From NCBI RefSeq assembly GCF_033807575.1, contig NC_084713.1, forward strand, positions 13,987,389 to 14,051,388: 64,000 nt of DNA, in the 5' to 3' direction. The notes below the pieces were generated by a model. It worked only from the letters and a program-made list of their open reading frames with translations. It ran no database searches and had not been told where the DNA came from. Position numbers and translations under genes: made by a program. Shown in pieces: positions 1-12,539 of the stretch. Source of the DNA: Cydia pomonella (lineage: Eukaryota; Arthropoda; Insecta; Lepidoptera; Tortricidae). The first letter of the stretch is position 1. The number at the start of each line of letters is the position of its first letter.

Positions 1-2712
1 TTTATTTTTCGGGGATTCTCATATAAGAGTATTTCTACATAATTATATAATAAATGACACATCATGTTTAAACACTTAAATTATTATATAATTATGTGTC
101 ATGATTTAAGTGAAATAATAACAACTAATAAACTGTTCTAAATGCATTGTAATTGGTTATCTCTGTGGGAGACGGAGTTTACCTCGCTCGTAAGGATCGA
201 AGTATAAATTTTCTGAACTGGTCCACCGCGAATGTCCCCGATTGTACTTTAAATAAGGTAGGATTAAAAAATATGCCTTTTGTTGTTCCCTTCTAAAATT
301 ACTTTCACAGATTTTTTCTAGTTTACTTGATGTAAACTTATAGACTCTTTTATCAATGTCGTACCGGTACCCTTCAAGATGAAAGGCAAGAAAAACACCC
401 ACCACACCCACGTAGTCTGAAGTGCTGTCCATTAGCTCCTAAGTGCCAAGTCTTTTTGTGCAAGTTTGAACTCTATCGTGAAAGACTAAGGTAGTTCATT
501 GGAATAAACTGGCGCTACCTCACTCTGAGTACTGCAATAAGTCTCAAGTTATAACGTTAAATTGTTTGTTCTAAGAAAACGTTTATTTTTAAATAAATCC
601 TTACTTAGATTCTTGTAGGACTTTAATACTGTTGTTATTTTTGCTGAGTGGCAAACTAAAAGAAGTGAATTCAGTTAAAGGTAAAGTTTTAATAAGCTTT
701 TGTATGCACCTGATTTTGGATATAAAATGTAATCGGTAAATAGAAGTACCTAATAAACCTACCCTTCCCTTCCTTCACCTACGTACCTACCTTCCTACCT
801 TCACTTTATTCGTTTGCTAAATTTATAGGAAAAGCATTCCTAAAATACTTTCGCTCGCTGTTCGTCCTCATTGCCGTTCAATATTTCCAAACACATTAAC
901 CAATGTTTATAAGACTATATTTACAAATATTTAGTCTTTCTAGTTATATTAGTGGTATCGTAGAAATAATGGAACATGAGACAGAAAGTAAAAATACGTT
1001 TCCATAATCATATACGTACAATCGACTCCACATTTTGTACGTAGCTTTTATGTTTTGGTGCACACAGTTCTAGTTTACTGACTTTAAATTCAAACTTTTT
1101 ACGAACTTCTTGAAAGTGGATAAAGTTCTTATTGTTGTCCAGACTCCGTATAAATGGAAGTGCTTGAGGAGATATAGGACATCGTTAAAGTATGCTTTTA
1201 GAAATGTGATTCGCTCTCTCAAGGGGTGAGGTCGTGTTTGAACGGACCACTATTAAGAGGACTCTCCGATTTCGCATAGTTATGGATTTCTCGGTCACAT
1301 TAGTCTGGTTAGCTCAATACTTGCTCGCGTTAGAAATGAGAACACAATGGCAGTTGTCAATGGCACGACGTTCGCGAGTCGAGTACCAATCCCGCACTGG
1401 CTGTATTCCAACGGATAAGAGTCAAGTTGACCGCTGATTTAGGCAAGAAACATACGGAGGCAGAGGAGCGTTGAGCTCCCAAAATCTAAATTGTGTGATT
1501 CTAAAGAGTATGGTAGCATTTTAAACTCAGTTGGACAGTCTGTCCTGTGGTCTGACATATGACGTCATTCAGCGAAACTTGATACCGACAAATAGTTTAA
1601 GCACCTTTAAATAGAAATAATAATTATATCGGGCTAACAGAGAGGAAATCGTTTAAAAAATATCTCAATATGAGTCCATTCTTCTCCGTTTATACAGGAG
1701 CACTGGTGCGTAATTATGATCCATATAAAAGCGGTTTTATTAGTTGAAAATTGCTCGACTTCAACACACTGTCGTACTGAATGCCGAACCTAGTGCGGTT
1801 CGATAAGAAGAAAAGAAAGCTGTCCGTTGTTTTGTCGTATACCTATCAAATATTGAACAGTTTTGTAACTATTTAGCTTAATTGGTACCGACTTCAACCA
1901 TATCAGTTGCTAGAGCATATAAAAGGGATCATATTTTATTTTATCCTTTTTGAAGTCGACTTTTCAAGGTTCAAAGTCTGAATCTAAATCCATCAAGATT
2001 TAAGGAGTTCTCTCATTTCCTCATGGAACTCATCATCAGAACCTTAACGAAAAATATTTCTTAGAACTATATCACCTATACTTGCTTAACAAGGCTTAAC
2101 GAAGATTCAAAGAGTCCCGTTCTGGTTTCCAAAAGCAGTTTCATCTTCCCAAATTACACTTTTTAAATACTTAATTTTATGATGAAAATACAAAAATCGC
2201 AATGGACCTCATCGTCAGAACTGGATTTGACAAAAATAGGTCCAACTTGGAACAGTTTGAACTATGTATATAATTTTGAACAAATTAATAAATTTCCAAA
2301 TCGGTTTACAGATGACGGATTTTATATGTAACAAACATATAAAAATACGGACGAATTGATAACTTCCATCTTTAAACCGATTCATTTGCAAAATATTATT
2401 GTGTAAATACGAGAAAACTCTTCCTCGTCTTCAAAACATGGCAATATTTTCACAGTTACATATACCATGAAGCGTGATATGATACCCAGATATATAAGCG
2501 TGTGAATCTGTGAATGGTACGCTCCGTTTTTATACGATAATTCGAAATTTCGAATCGCTACGCACATCGTAACGCTGAGTTGCGCGGCATCGTACTGCTC
2601 CGTATGTCCTGTTCCTTACGTGAAAATACAAAGTCACTTAATTTTCTACAAGTTTCAAGAATGCGTTTCCTTTGCGATATTTTAATAAAAGACGGGAAAT
2701 AGCTCTTCTTAA
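1..2712. other. Intergenic AT-rich DNA, nothing recognised
   Basis: No exon with family similarity, no RNA gene and no clear element ends were seen. Short open frames here lack coding features. A weak AT-rich inverted arrangement is present at about 38-115. Confidence 0.5.
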
Positions 2713-2768
2713 GGCGGGATTCCACTAGTGTGCGGCAATGTGCGGCACAAGCATTTTTCAATCCCGCC
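2713..2768. repeat. Short deleted copy of the GCGGGATTCCA foldback MITE
   Basis: Starts GGCGGGATTCCACTAGTGTG and contains GTGCGGCACAAGCAT, then ends abruptly with AATCCCGCC. It matches one arm of the 96-bp hairpin at 44354-44449 and keeps only the outermost bases of the other arm, so it is an internal-deletion product. Confidence 0.65.
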
Positions 2769-2952
2769 TTTACAACATACGTTCAACTTTACGTGTTATC
2801 AACTCACGACATAGCAATTATAATGATTACCTATGGCCACTTTCGTTACGAAGAAGTTCCAAATATGAGTCGTATGGTTTTTATATCAAGTTTTTTTACA
2901 TTTAGATCAAGACATTGCTAGTATATTAGATACTGACCTGTAGGTACTTATA

Positions 2953-3066
2953 AATAATAATAATAATACAGCCTATATACGTCCCACTACTGGGCACAGG
3001 CCTCCTCTCGTGCGCGAGAGGGCTCGGGCTATAGTCCCCACGCCAGCCCAATGCAGATTGGGGACT
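2953..3066 (-). mobile_element. LINE 3' tail with (TTA)n end
   Basis: Read on the minus strand the block contains GAGGCCTGTGCCCAGTAGTG and ends in repeated TTA. The same core with a different end, (ATG)n, occurs at 57533-57590. This is a common lepidopteran non-LTR 3' terminus by recall; only the tail remains here. Confidence 0.6.
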
Positions 3067-4254
3067 GTAGGTACTTAGCTCAAAATTATTACAAATAGGT
3101 AATATCATTTGATCAATTACAATATCAAATAAATTGTTGTTTACCGTAGGTTAATATATATGTTTCATTTGTATGTCTTGTTTCATTTGACCTGTCCGCC
3201 CTCATATAGGTACCCAACTGGCGTGAAGTGGCACATAAAAAATATAGCAGAGTGGCGCTCTCTTGTGTCAGAAGCCAAGATCCTTTTTGGGTCGTAGAGC
3301 TAGTGAAGTAAGTAAGTTTTTCTACTCGACGACTGTAATGCTTGAATTAAGATTTCGTATAGCCACTCACACGATTCCAGCAACTAAGGTTTCAACATTT
3401 CGCACCTCTAAAATGATCGTTGCAACTCGAGTTGCAAACGGAGTGTATGCGGTTTTTTATTTCTTATCTGTGAAGGGCTGCACAGATATGGTGTAAACAT
3501 TTATTAAAATACAGAATACCAACGTGACAATATTTAAAAAATGTTTCAACCACATAGACATAACCACAGTATTTTTTATCTATGTTACTTTGCAAGTTGT
3601 TCGGGAAAGTGCGAGTGTTAAAAGTTGCTGCGTGTTTTAAAATGCCGTAAGTATTCAAATTTACATATTTCTGTTAGTATTATATATTAAATTACTCCGC
3701 GTTTATTGGTCTATTAGATTAAAACTATATTTTAGACCTACTTAATATTGATGACCATAAAATCTCACTTCAAACCAATAACTCTGTAGATTTTTGGCGT
3801 GTTTCCTATTTTAATGCCCTAGATTTCTATGATTACCAAATATATCTTGAGCAACCTATAGTCATTAAATAGTTCGATTATTAAATTACATTAATAAACA
3901 ATAAAATGCATTAAATCACTGTGTATTATCCAGGATTAGCGAACAAACCATGTGACGGAAAATTGTAAGTACAAACACAGCAACTGTGGTTGCTTAAAGC
4001 ATTTTTCGCACATCGTAAGGCATGTGGTGCACTAGACGTTGCATACGCGTTTTGGGGTGTTTGTTACTACTAACTTATAATTTCTATTTACTAATATTTC
4101 TTATATATATTGCCCGGATCCTGGGGTAGCTTGCCGTTTTTCGTCTGGCCGTGAATGTGTTAAAAGTTCCTATTTCTGATGAACATCTGCACCGCGCGAC
4201 TGTTGTGTCTCCGCCCTAAATAGGTAGCCATCTTTGTTTTTGACATGGCGCAGG

Positions 4255-4451
4255 TCAGTTTGCCGGCCGCCGTGTTGTTTATTTACGTTTGTATTCAGTA
4301 TAATTTCATGTGTTAATAGTTACTATTTGCTTATTGTGCTTAATTTGTTGTGAAGTGTATGTTATGGTGCATATATTATACGTGTTAGTGTAGTTATAAG
4401 TTAGTTCGGTTGTTGGTGATCGGCCGTTTTAAAAACACCAAAGTTTAGTAG
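4255..4451 (+). promoter_or_regulatory. Possible promoter and non-coding first exon
   Basis: TCAGTT at 4255 fits the arthropod initiator. It is preceded by a GC-rich stretch and followed by a GC-rich then T/G-rich, ATG-poor sequence ending GTAG before GTATGT at 4452, a good donor. This has the look of a spliced 5' UTR. No coding exon was found nearby, so it could serve gene A at a distance, serve a gene elsewhere, or be chance. Confidence 0.22.
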
Positions 4452-5121
4452 GTATGTAAATACTCTTTTGTTATTTTAAGTTATAAAGCCACTATCATTG
4501 TCATAATTACATAAATTATGTATTTTATTTCAAGGTAATTAGTGTCTTAAACGATTATTTACTATATTTTTGTACTCCAGTGTCTAAATTAGCCACAAAA
4601 AAATCACGAACAAGCACATAGTTACACGCCAGGTGGAGCAATTCGAAAGTTCCTTATCAGAATTTGAATCAGTTTTACTCTGCAATTTTATAGGTGAGCT
4701 ATCAAGGTGTTTAGTATCAATTAAAAGCTTATTAAGCCTTCTTTAAATTGAATTAAAAAAAAAGATATGTTATCGATTTAGATTTTTTATTAAAAATAGT
4801 TTTCTACTATAACTCGGAAATTATTCCTTAGGGTAAACTTCGTGAATTTTTAATAATTATTTTTATTATAACAGCAAATAGCTAAAGTATGAAAATAAAT
4901 TTCTTTGTTTCTTTACCATTATAAAACCGAAAGAATCATTCCAAATAACGGTTTTTGAAGATATCACGACACTGTGCCGTCGTATCTGCGAAATGGCAGA
5001 GCAATTCAGGGCACCTTTCGTTAAAATCGGAATCATGTGAGTGGATATCAATCTACAATTGCGTACTTTTCATGTATGGGCTCCCAACTCTACTATAAGA
5101 TTCTTTTCGATACCATATAGT

Positions 5122-5385
5122 CATTGACATATATATCTAAGGACGGGCATTACGTACAATAAGAATGGGGCCAGTACAGCAGTGTCACGCACACGAATTC
5201 GAGCCAATCGTGCAGTCTAACGCCGCAACGCAATTGGTTGATGAGTTCGCACCACGCGCGCGATTGGTCGCAACTAGTTGCGTTGGACTGCACGATTGGG
5301 TCGAATTCGAGAGTGACACCACTGAACTAGCGCCATTTTTAGTGTCCGTAAGGCCCGTCCTTAGATATAGATATATATGTCAATG
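5122..5385. mobile_element. Foldback MITE, about 264 bp
   Basis: The ends CATTGACATATATATCTAAG and its complement at 5353-5385 pair, with a 6-bp extra in one arm. Pairing continues inward through GGACGGGC, TTACG, GTGTCAC, CGAATTCGA and CAATCGTGCAGT, so nearly the whole element folds back on itself. The 106-residue open frame across it is a by-product. No coding capacity. Confidence 0.8.
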
Positions 5386-5445
5386 CCTGGTAGTCAACTA
5401 TAAAACAATTAACCAATCACGTGCCGCTGACCTCTATTCTATCAC

Positions 5446-5634
5446 GATCAGTGATGGCCGAACGTTAATTAGAATTGACCATTAATGGTTGGTTGGTTGG
5501 TTTTGGTTTTGTAATGTTTAAACATTACAAATTGAACCATAAACTGTAACCGTCCGTTACGGTTTACCATTCATTTTGTAATGGTTAATGGTCAATTCTA
5601 AATATTCCAATTAACGTTCGGCCAACACTGATCA
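5446..5634. mobile_element. Terminal-inverted-repeat MITE
   Basis: GATCAGTGATGGCCGAACGT at the left pairs with its complement at the right end, followed inward by TTAATTAGAATTGACCATTAA. A partial copy with GTTGGCAGAACGTTAATTAG lies at about 63882-63912. Confidence 0.75.
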
Positions 5635-5907
5635 CCATTTTATAAAATACTGTTCTTTTGATATTGGTGAACAATAACCAATATTTGTATTGTACGTATT
5701 GTGTTATCAGATGTTGTATTTCTTAATTTAGCGGTCACGTTTTTGCACCACTAACCACACATTAAAGTTGCGAAAAGAATGGAGAAGTCAGATAAAAATG
5801 AGTAACTCTTGTCGGCATAATAACCTATACCGGCATAATAACATACCTAAATTAAAGATTATTGTGGTATCTTAGTTAATCCTAAACAAGAATCGATGTA
5901 AAGAGTA

Positions 5908-6043
5908 GGTACAGTCGGCATTAAAAGTAATGGATTAGACTACATGCCAAAAGTATCTACCATTATCTAATAGCTGAACAAAAAGATATATACTATCTCT
6001 ACATGTTGAAAATTTTGATTGTGGCAGTTTTGAGCGGTAACTG
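5908..6043. mobile_element. Half copy of the ACAGTCAGCATCAAAAGTA MITE
   Basis: Begins GGTACAGTCGGCATTAAAAG and follows the full element at 47125-47361 (ATCTACCATT, AGCTGAACAAAAA) before losing similarity. The right terminal repeat is missing. Confidence 0.6.
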
Positions 6044-6064
6044 TAAGACATATTTATTATTGCT

Positions 6065-6325
6065 TGACGACTGGTCTGACCTAGGAGACCCTGCCTATGA
6101 AGCCGATGGTCCCGAGTTCGTATCCAGGTAAGGGCATTTATTTGTGTGATGAACAGATATTTGTTCCTGAGTCATGGGTGTTTTCTATGTATTTATCTAT
6201 GTATATACGTATGTATATCGTCGCCTAGTACTCATAGTACAAGCTTGGCTTATTTTGAGGCTTGGTCGATCTGTGTAAGATTGTCCCCAAAATATGTATG
6301 TATTTATTTATTATCTATATTTGGA
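6065..6325 (+). mobile_element. SINE-A copy (tRNA-derived), divergent
   Basis: The head GACGACTGGTCTGACCTAGG carries a decayed pol III A box, and GAGTTCGTATCC is a decayed B box. The body has GGGCATTTATTTGTGTGATG and GTTCCTGAGTCATGGGTG as in the better copies. It is more diverged than those in the receptor genes. Confidence 0.75.
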
Positions 6326-7132
6326 AATGTATTCTAGGGTGGTTAATACTTATATTACATACAAAGTTGTAAGTTACATTTTAGTTCTAACCGCGTGAAA
6401 ATTCGTAAACCTAAATTACGTTAACATTGCTGCCTACTTGTCTAGGCTTCGCAGTAATTTGTAGAAATATGTTACCCTTGTCACTCCGCTAACAGTGTTA
6501 CATGGTAGGTGTGGCCTTGAAATACTTAAAGTACAGTTTAAACAGGTTAGGTGTTTTCATAATATGTACAAATGCAGATACGCTACTGTTTTTTTGGGAA
6601 TTGAACATGTGACTTGGCTTACACGGATCGAATGATCTATCAAAATCAATAGAGCTATTGGGCGCCTGGCTACGGCCATCGAAGCTTTCAATTCATTTAC
6701 CGCAAAGTATACTTCCATTACCAACAATATACCGCAAAAAGTACATATTACAATTTTTAAACGGTGGATGCAGATTTTAGTTTCACTAAGACCTTAATAA
6801 AAAAAGTTGCAGCCTTTTGCTTTGAAGTACGCTTAAACATATTCAAAGTGCTCGCACTTGAGAGATTTATAGGTTAGTTTAATATTTTCGCTCAAAAAAC
6901 TACAAAAAATATTCACTTTAGTTTCAAACTACGCAGTACTTGTTATACTGGTAATCGGCGATGGAAAACGTAGTTATTTAAGAGGGTGCTAATACAAAAC
7001 TATAATCTTAATATTAAATTGTTACACGATTTTCCAAAAGCCATTAAAAGCTCACGCGGAATCTAGATTATATGTGCAACGGAAAACTCCAAGCAAAATT
7101 CTAAGTAGCGTAGATGCGATAATAAGCGTTTA

Positions 7133-7377
7133 GGTACCGTAAAACCATCCAACTATAGTCCAAAGCTCCCAACTATGGTCCACAAATAAACTCAATTTTT
7201 CTCGTTCAGGTGTGTATTTTACTACATTTTTGTAGTTCTAAGGCAAAGTATGTTTATAAATGGAAGGTAAAACTAGGAGTAAACCAAAAGGAACATTGGT
7301 ATAGATACTTAATTTCCTTTTGAACTTGTGGACCATAGTTTCAGTATTGGACTATAGTTGGGTAGTTTTACGGTACC
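7133..7377. mobile_element. MITE with GGTACCGTAAAAC ends
   Basis: GGTACCGTAAAACCATCCAA at the left pairs with the complement at 7350-7377, including CAACTATAGTCC. A one-sided relic with GAACTATAGTTAGGTGG lies near 47945-47970. Confidence 0.75.
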
Positions 7378-7381
7378 AAAA

Positions 7382-7576
7382 CAGTACCCCTAGTGTAAAT
7401 ATTTTCGACAGCGAAACGTGACGTACGCGTTTGCATTAAGTGTAATTTTGTATGAGATTTTTGACTTTCCAAAACGTCCCGCTTGGCGCGCTGTTCAAAA
7501 ACCCATACAAAATGAGACTTAACGCAAACGCGTACTTCACGTTTCGCTATCGACTAAATTTACACTAGGGGTACTG
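7382..7576. mobile_element. MITE with CAGTACCCCTAGTGTAAAT ends
   Basis: CAGTACCCCTAGTGTAAAT pairs with the exact complement at 7558-7576. The inner part (AGCGAAACGTGA, GTACGCGTTTGC) also pairs. It lies 4 bp from the preceding MITE, so the two are tandemly inserted. Confidence 0.8.
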
Positions 7577-8698
7577 ATGTACGGAGTAAGCACTCTATGC
7601 TTACTTCTTATTCCTCTATGGCTCCGTAGATAAAAAAAAACACCAAAGCATTCAAATTTTTATTTGATTTCAATTGTAAGTATGTCGGTAATGATCGTTA
7701 CCTCGTATACCACAGCAATATAATTTTAGTATAACAAACAAGCCTCGGAATCCGTGACGTAGCGGTAGGAAAGTTGCCTCCGATGATATGGCCATATAAG
7801 CCGCGTACCAGTAGACTACGTCGTAAATAAATGCCTCAACCTCACTGTCCAAGGCCCTAGATCACGCGGTAGGCCTAAGAAGCGCTAGCTGGACGTCGTG
7901 ACAGCGGACATGGAGGAGAACAATCTCACACCTGAGGATGCCGAAGACCGGGCAAAGTGGAGAAGATTAAGTAGGAAAGCGGACCCTGGCGCTAGGCCGG
8001 GAAAACGCTAGGTATACATCGTGGAATACATAATCTTAGTGTTTCATGTTACTGTCTTATACTGTCGTGTACTATGAGGGTCTTGTATTCTGTCTGGTAA
8101 GTTTTAAGACAGTCGTTTCGGATTAGTAAGGATTTTCTCAGTTCGCTTTTACGCAAGCTAAAGCGGTTATGTACGCCCACGTTGCACACAACTGCACAAA
8201 GGCATAGGGTAAAAATGAGGAGCTTTCACGTGCTAAAATTATCAGTACAGTACAATGACTATAAACAAACAGCGGATGGACGCAACTATTATTTAGCCAA
8301 ACTGCTTTCTTATTATTACACGACCATATTAAACACCACATTTTACGAATTCTCCGAAACCGAAATTTTTTTTCCAGCTAAAAGAAAAAAAAAAGAATAT
8401 CTTGCACTACGCTATTGTTGATTGCACCGTTTTACTAACCTATTTTTCGTAAAAATCTCTTCCTCTTTACTTATATTAATTAGGGACAATAGGGTATATA
8501 GGTGTCCTCTTTCGTACATTACTCGTATTTAAATGGTTATTAACTTATTACTTCTATTTAGGTTACGAAATCATAATAGTATTTATGCTGGGGTAGCCTA
8601 TTCAATTCAGTATACGAATCGGTTTAATTAAAGTCATCATTGGATTAGCAGTTTACAATTCGTTTGACGTGTTTGTTTGGTTTTCCATTTACATAACG

Positions 8699-8798
8699 TC
8701 TGAGGGCCTACCGCCACTCTATTACCCATGCATATTTCATCGATAGAGAGGCAGGTAAAGAAATTTCTATTTTCGTTTTTCGCGGTAGGCCCTCAGAC
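8699..8798. mobile_element. 100-bp MITE with GGGCCTACCGC ends
   Basis: GTCTGAGGGCCTACCGC is perfectly repeated in inverse at the right end. Related copies are at 23682-23802 and 29653-29781, sharing the GGGCCTACCGC terminus and AGAGAGGCA or CGATTTTCGCGG inner parts. Confidence 0.8.
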
Positions 8799-9820
8799 TT
8801 CATGTAAGCTGTAAGCTATGCAAGATGACGATCGTACATCGACACACGCCAAACGAAACGAAAAAATGAATAGGGATGACAGATGTTACGAAATGTCATG
8901 TAATGTGACTATTTCCATATTTTATATTATGTAAGTTTCGATAGGCGTTTTCTATCAACGATGGTCATTATGGCTAGGTCTCCAGGTCTACTGTTCACAC
9001 CACGGCGTTTTTACAAAGCCAAATAACTGCCTGATATAATTAAGGCGCGATTCCGCTCTCAGAAACTCGCTAACGAGCCAGTGACAGAATTTCAAAGCGA
9101 ATGACAAAGACAAGACTTGCCGAGTTTTACAACGCTTTCTTATTTAACGAGTCTGGCGTGCTTATTACTGCAAATTGCAAATTGGCATACATAAATCGTG
9201 AAAAATTGCCTCGAGGAAAGTTTATTAGAATATTTATAAGTTACTTATGCTTGGGAGATATACATGTGATCTGCCGCGGTGACCGAAGTGACAGGTTTTA
9301 AGATTACTTATTTATTAATAAGTAATCTGGGTCAAAATTATTTTCTTTGTGTTGTTTTTTGTCGCCAAAAGTGACGGAGTGGAACTTTTTTTATGAGATA
9401 AAATTTAGTTTTTAATTTTTCTCACGTTAAATGTAATCTACAGCTAGAAATATATATACACTATTTATTTATAGCCCGATAGAGTGGTCAGAAACAAGAC
9501 AACGAAAATAATTATGATTAATCTATGTTAATAGTTATGTTGAGTGGCCCAAAGGGTTTAATGAAAGCCGACAAATATGGTGCAAACTGAACCGCCCGAG
9601 GACCGGGTTCGGTAACTGTTCGTACTTTTGACACCATTGGGGATGGAGCGACTCAGCGGCGTGCGCTATCTAAAAGTTACAACGCAATGGAGGTTACATT
9701 CAAATACAGACTATACCAGCGTTATTCTTGCAGCGATTCGGCGTGAAATTGCTGACGTTACATTGCTGTAACGATACTTCGAACTACATGCCTTATTCTC
9801 ATTATAGGGAGTTTTTAGAA
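8799..9820. other. Intergenic, nothing recognised
   Basis: AT-rich sequence with no supported exon, RNA gene or element end. The open frame at 9101-9301 has no family resemblance. Confidence 0.4.
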
Positions 9821-10355
9821 TATAGATAGATAGATACTTTATTGACACACCTCAGTAAAAAGATAAAAGAAAATAAACAATTGATTAAATGTAGAGGCAG
9901 ACAACAGGCGGTGTTATCGCTAAAGAGCGATCTCTTCCAGACAACCTTTGGGTAGCGGAAATAGAGAAATTAATCGAAAAAGCAGGTTTTGCTAAACCGT
10001 TATGAAGCCTACATTCGCACACACAATTACAGTGAATAAACATACACATATAAGGAATACAAATAGACATACAGATAAATATATATAAAATAGACCGAAA
10101 CATAGCTAAATATAACAGTAGCATATAAGTATGTCAGCCACAGAGTAAAAATAACTATGTACTATATAAACACTCAGGGAGAGATAAATAATGTTCTTTG
10201 AGTGATTTTTTAAACACAGCAAGAGATTGAGCGCGTCTAATGCAAACGGATAAAGAGTTCCAGAGTCGGATAGCTTGAAAAGGAAATAAAGTGTTGTAAA
10301 ATTTTGTAGAAGAAGATGGGACGGAGAGAAGTAGGCTGCGCGACAGCCTCACAGA
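9821..10355 (-). mobile_element. CR1/Jockey-type LINE, 3' fragment (copy A)
   Basis: On the minus strand the end of ORF2 is visible at 10352-10155: LLLSVPSSSTKFYNTLFPFQ, then AIRLWNSLSVCIRRAQSLAV and LKEHYLSLP. It is nearly the same C-terminus as the LINEs at 36940 and 52035. The 3' UTR has the conserved stem-loop at 9931-9916 and ends AATAAAG plus (TATC)n. 5'-truncated. Confidence 0.85.
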
Positions 10356-10363
10356 ATTCAGTT

Positions 10364-10535
10364 TTTTTTATGATACAGGAGACAAACGAGCAGACGGACC
10401 ACCTAATGATAAGCGATGACCGCCGCCCATGGACACCTGCAACACCAGAGGGGTTGTAAGTGCGTTTCCGACCTTTAAGATGGGAGTACGCTCTTTTCTT
10501 GAAGGTTTGAAGGTCGTATTCGGACCGCATTAAGA
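10364..10535 (-). mobile_element. Second LINE type, 3' tail fragment
   Basis: Minus strand encodes KRTYNPSGVAGVHGRRSSL and ends CTGTATCATAAAAAAA. The wording parallels ACNIPGVPGVHRLRR at 63170-63260, so it belongs to the family of the LINE at 62655-63280. Its A-tail abuts the 5' edge of CR1 copy A. Confidence 0.7.
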
Positions 10536-10569
10536 TTTTCACACAAAAATAGAAAAAAAAATTATAAAT

Positions 10570-10925
10570 TTTGGGGTTCCTCATACTTAAAACTGAAACT
10601 CATAAAATCTTTTTTCATCAATCCCATACGTGTGGGATATCTATGGATAGTTCTTCAAAAATGATATTGAGGTTTCTAATATCATTTTTTTCTAAACTGA
10701 ATAGTTTGCGCGAGAGATACTTCCAAAGTGGTAAAATGTGTCCCCCCCCCCCTGTTACTTTTAAAATATCAGAATGATAAAACTAAAAAAAATATATACC
10801 TTACCATGCAAAATTCCACCGAAAATTGGTTTGAATGAGATCTAGTAAGTAGTTTTTTTTTAATATGTCATAAATGGTACGGAACCCTTCATGGGCGAGT
10901 CCGACTCACACTAGGCCGCTTATTT
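10570..10925 (+). repeat. High-copy lepidopteran repeat with GGAACCCTTCATGGGCGAG end
   Basis: Contains GGGGTTCCTCATACTTAAAA, a C10 run at 10742 and TACGGAACCCTTCATGGGCG. I recognise this arrangement as a widespread moth and butterfly interspersed repeat, from memory and not from comparison within this window. A related end may be at 35613-35745. Confidence 0.5.
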
Positions 10926-11842
10926 TTCCTTGTATTTTAGCAAAAATATTAAATTTTCGTGCGATCGCACGAATATTATAATACTTACAGTTTTATTTAT
11001 TCATAGCCTATTCCTTTGTCTATAGTAAATAGGAACAAAGTTTACAAAGTACCCAAGGCGCCAACGCACTAACCCCACTCGATATTGTACCGCAGTGCCC
11101 CCATTGTAGTCGAGTTACGATCGCGCACTGCGAAAATGTTTACCGCGCTCATCATAAAATCCCATGCCAATATGATTTGGGAGTCGCAGTGTGCAGTTTA
11201 CGATTGTCCCACATTCAACTATTTCTCAACTAAGCCCAAAAACTGACATTTAAATCTTATTGGTATTATTATTATTTATTTGTTTATACCTTTAAACGAG
11301 CAATTATTGTATATATATATATCTATTTCGGGGATCTCGGAAACGGCTCTAACGATATCGATGAAATTTCTTATACGGGGGATTTCGGGGGCGAAAAATC
11401 GATCTACCTAGATTTTATACGTACGATACTCGTACTTACTGGTGTGCTTTCGGAAATTTTACAAAAATGCGTAATTTTCACATGGTAATATTTCGGACAC
11501 TGTTCATATAGTTATTTATTGTTAATTCTTTTTTTCAGATAAATTTTATCCATAGAATTGTTAATTTGGCTTATAATAAAATAAAAATTGTTTATTTCAG
11601 ACATGTGTCCATATAAGTATTAGTAAAACTTAAAAAATAAAAACTTAAAAAGACTAGGTTAGTTAATTTACATAAGTACTAAGTATAATGAGAACAAAAA
11701 TTCGTGAAACAAATCCATTGGCAGAAGCAAGCAGTGAAAATAATTTATTCACTACTTGGTCCTACCAATGACCAATGCTTATGGCTACGTTAGTTACTTA
11801 TCTACTACCTTATTTATTTATAATTAATTGAACCCAAAATTT

Positions 11843-11988
11843 CAGCAAGGTACTATCCACCCTGTCAGCTATGACCTTGAGTACGCTGTCGTGCCTGCCC
11901 CGCACCCGGCACAGCAGAGACGCTTTGCACTTACGCCTGATGGGATAGATGGGATAGAAGTCATCAGTTCGTTCCGTATGTTTGTAGG
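11843..11988 (+). other. Possible orphan exon
   Basis: Between an acceptor-like TTTCAG ending at 11845 and a donor-like GTAG/GTGTGC near 11988 there is an open frame with balanced codon use reading GTIHPVSYDLEYAVVPAPHP and continuing QQRRFALTPDGI. No family was recognised and no neighbouring exon was found. It may be an exon of an unseen gene or a degraded element. Confidence 0.25.
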
Positions 11989-12379
11989 TGTGCAGTATGG
12001 CGACCGAAATTTTCCATTTTCAAAAATGAATGTTTCCTTTGCAATTACCGCAGTTTATGAGCGGTATCAACTCAAAGTTGTCTCAAGAGCGTTGTGTGAA
12101 TCTTTCTACCTACACTTATATAGGTTCGGCACCTAACGTCTAACGATATACGAGTATTTACACGGTGTTCAATTATTTCACAAATAACAGTTACCAACGT
12201 TTGAGAAAATTATGATTCCCAAATTCGCCTCATTGGAAAAAAAAATCAAATGAATACTTTTGAAAACGTGTGTTTTTTTTTCAGTGAATAATATTAGCCA
12301 AATTAAACTTTAGTCTCAACTGCTTTTGTTATTCCAAAAAAAGTGGAGAATGACTGGAAATTCATTCCTTCTCCGGATT

Positions 12380-12440
12380 TTCCTTCATTCCTTCATCGGA
12401 AAGTGACTGGTAAATATCAAATGGTATTTCGTACAGGTCA
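12380..12440 (-). repeat. Short SINE-B fragment
   Basis: The sequence TGACTGGTAAATATCAAATG with flanking CTTCATCGGAAAG matches the middle of SINE-B at 26151-26477 and 41768-42091. Only about 60 bp remain. Confidence 0.55.
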
Positions 12441-12539
12441 CATATAGAAACTATCCGTTCCGAGATATAGTACCTCAGTTTGTAAAACGACTAGTGTGGC
12501 GGAAATTAGCGCGACGCTTTATCCGTAACTAATATGTGA

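Noticed and set aside
5165..5485. A 106-residue protein-coding gene
   Set aside because: It lies across two foldback MITEs and its codons mirror the inverted arms.
10742..10751. C10 run as a functional site
   Set aside because: It is part of a known-type interspersed repeat and has no context suggesting function.
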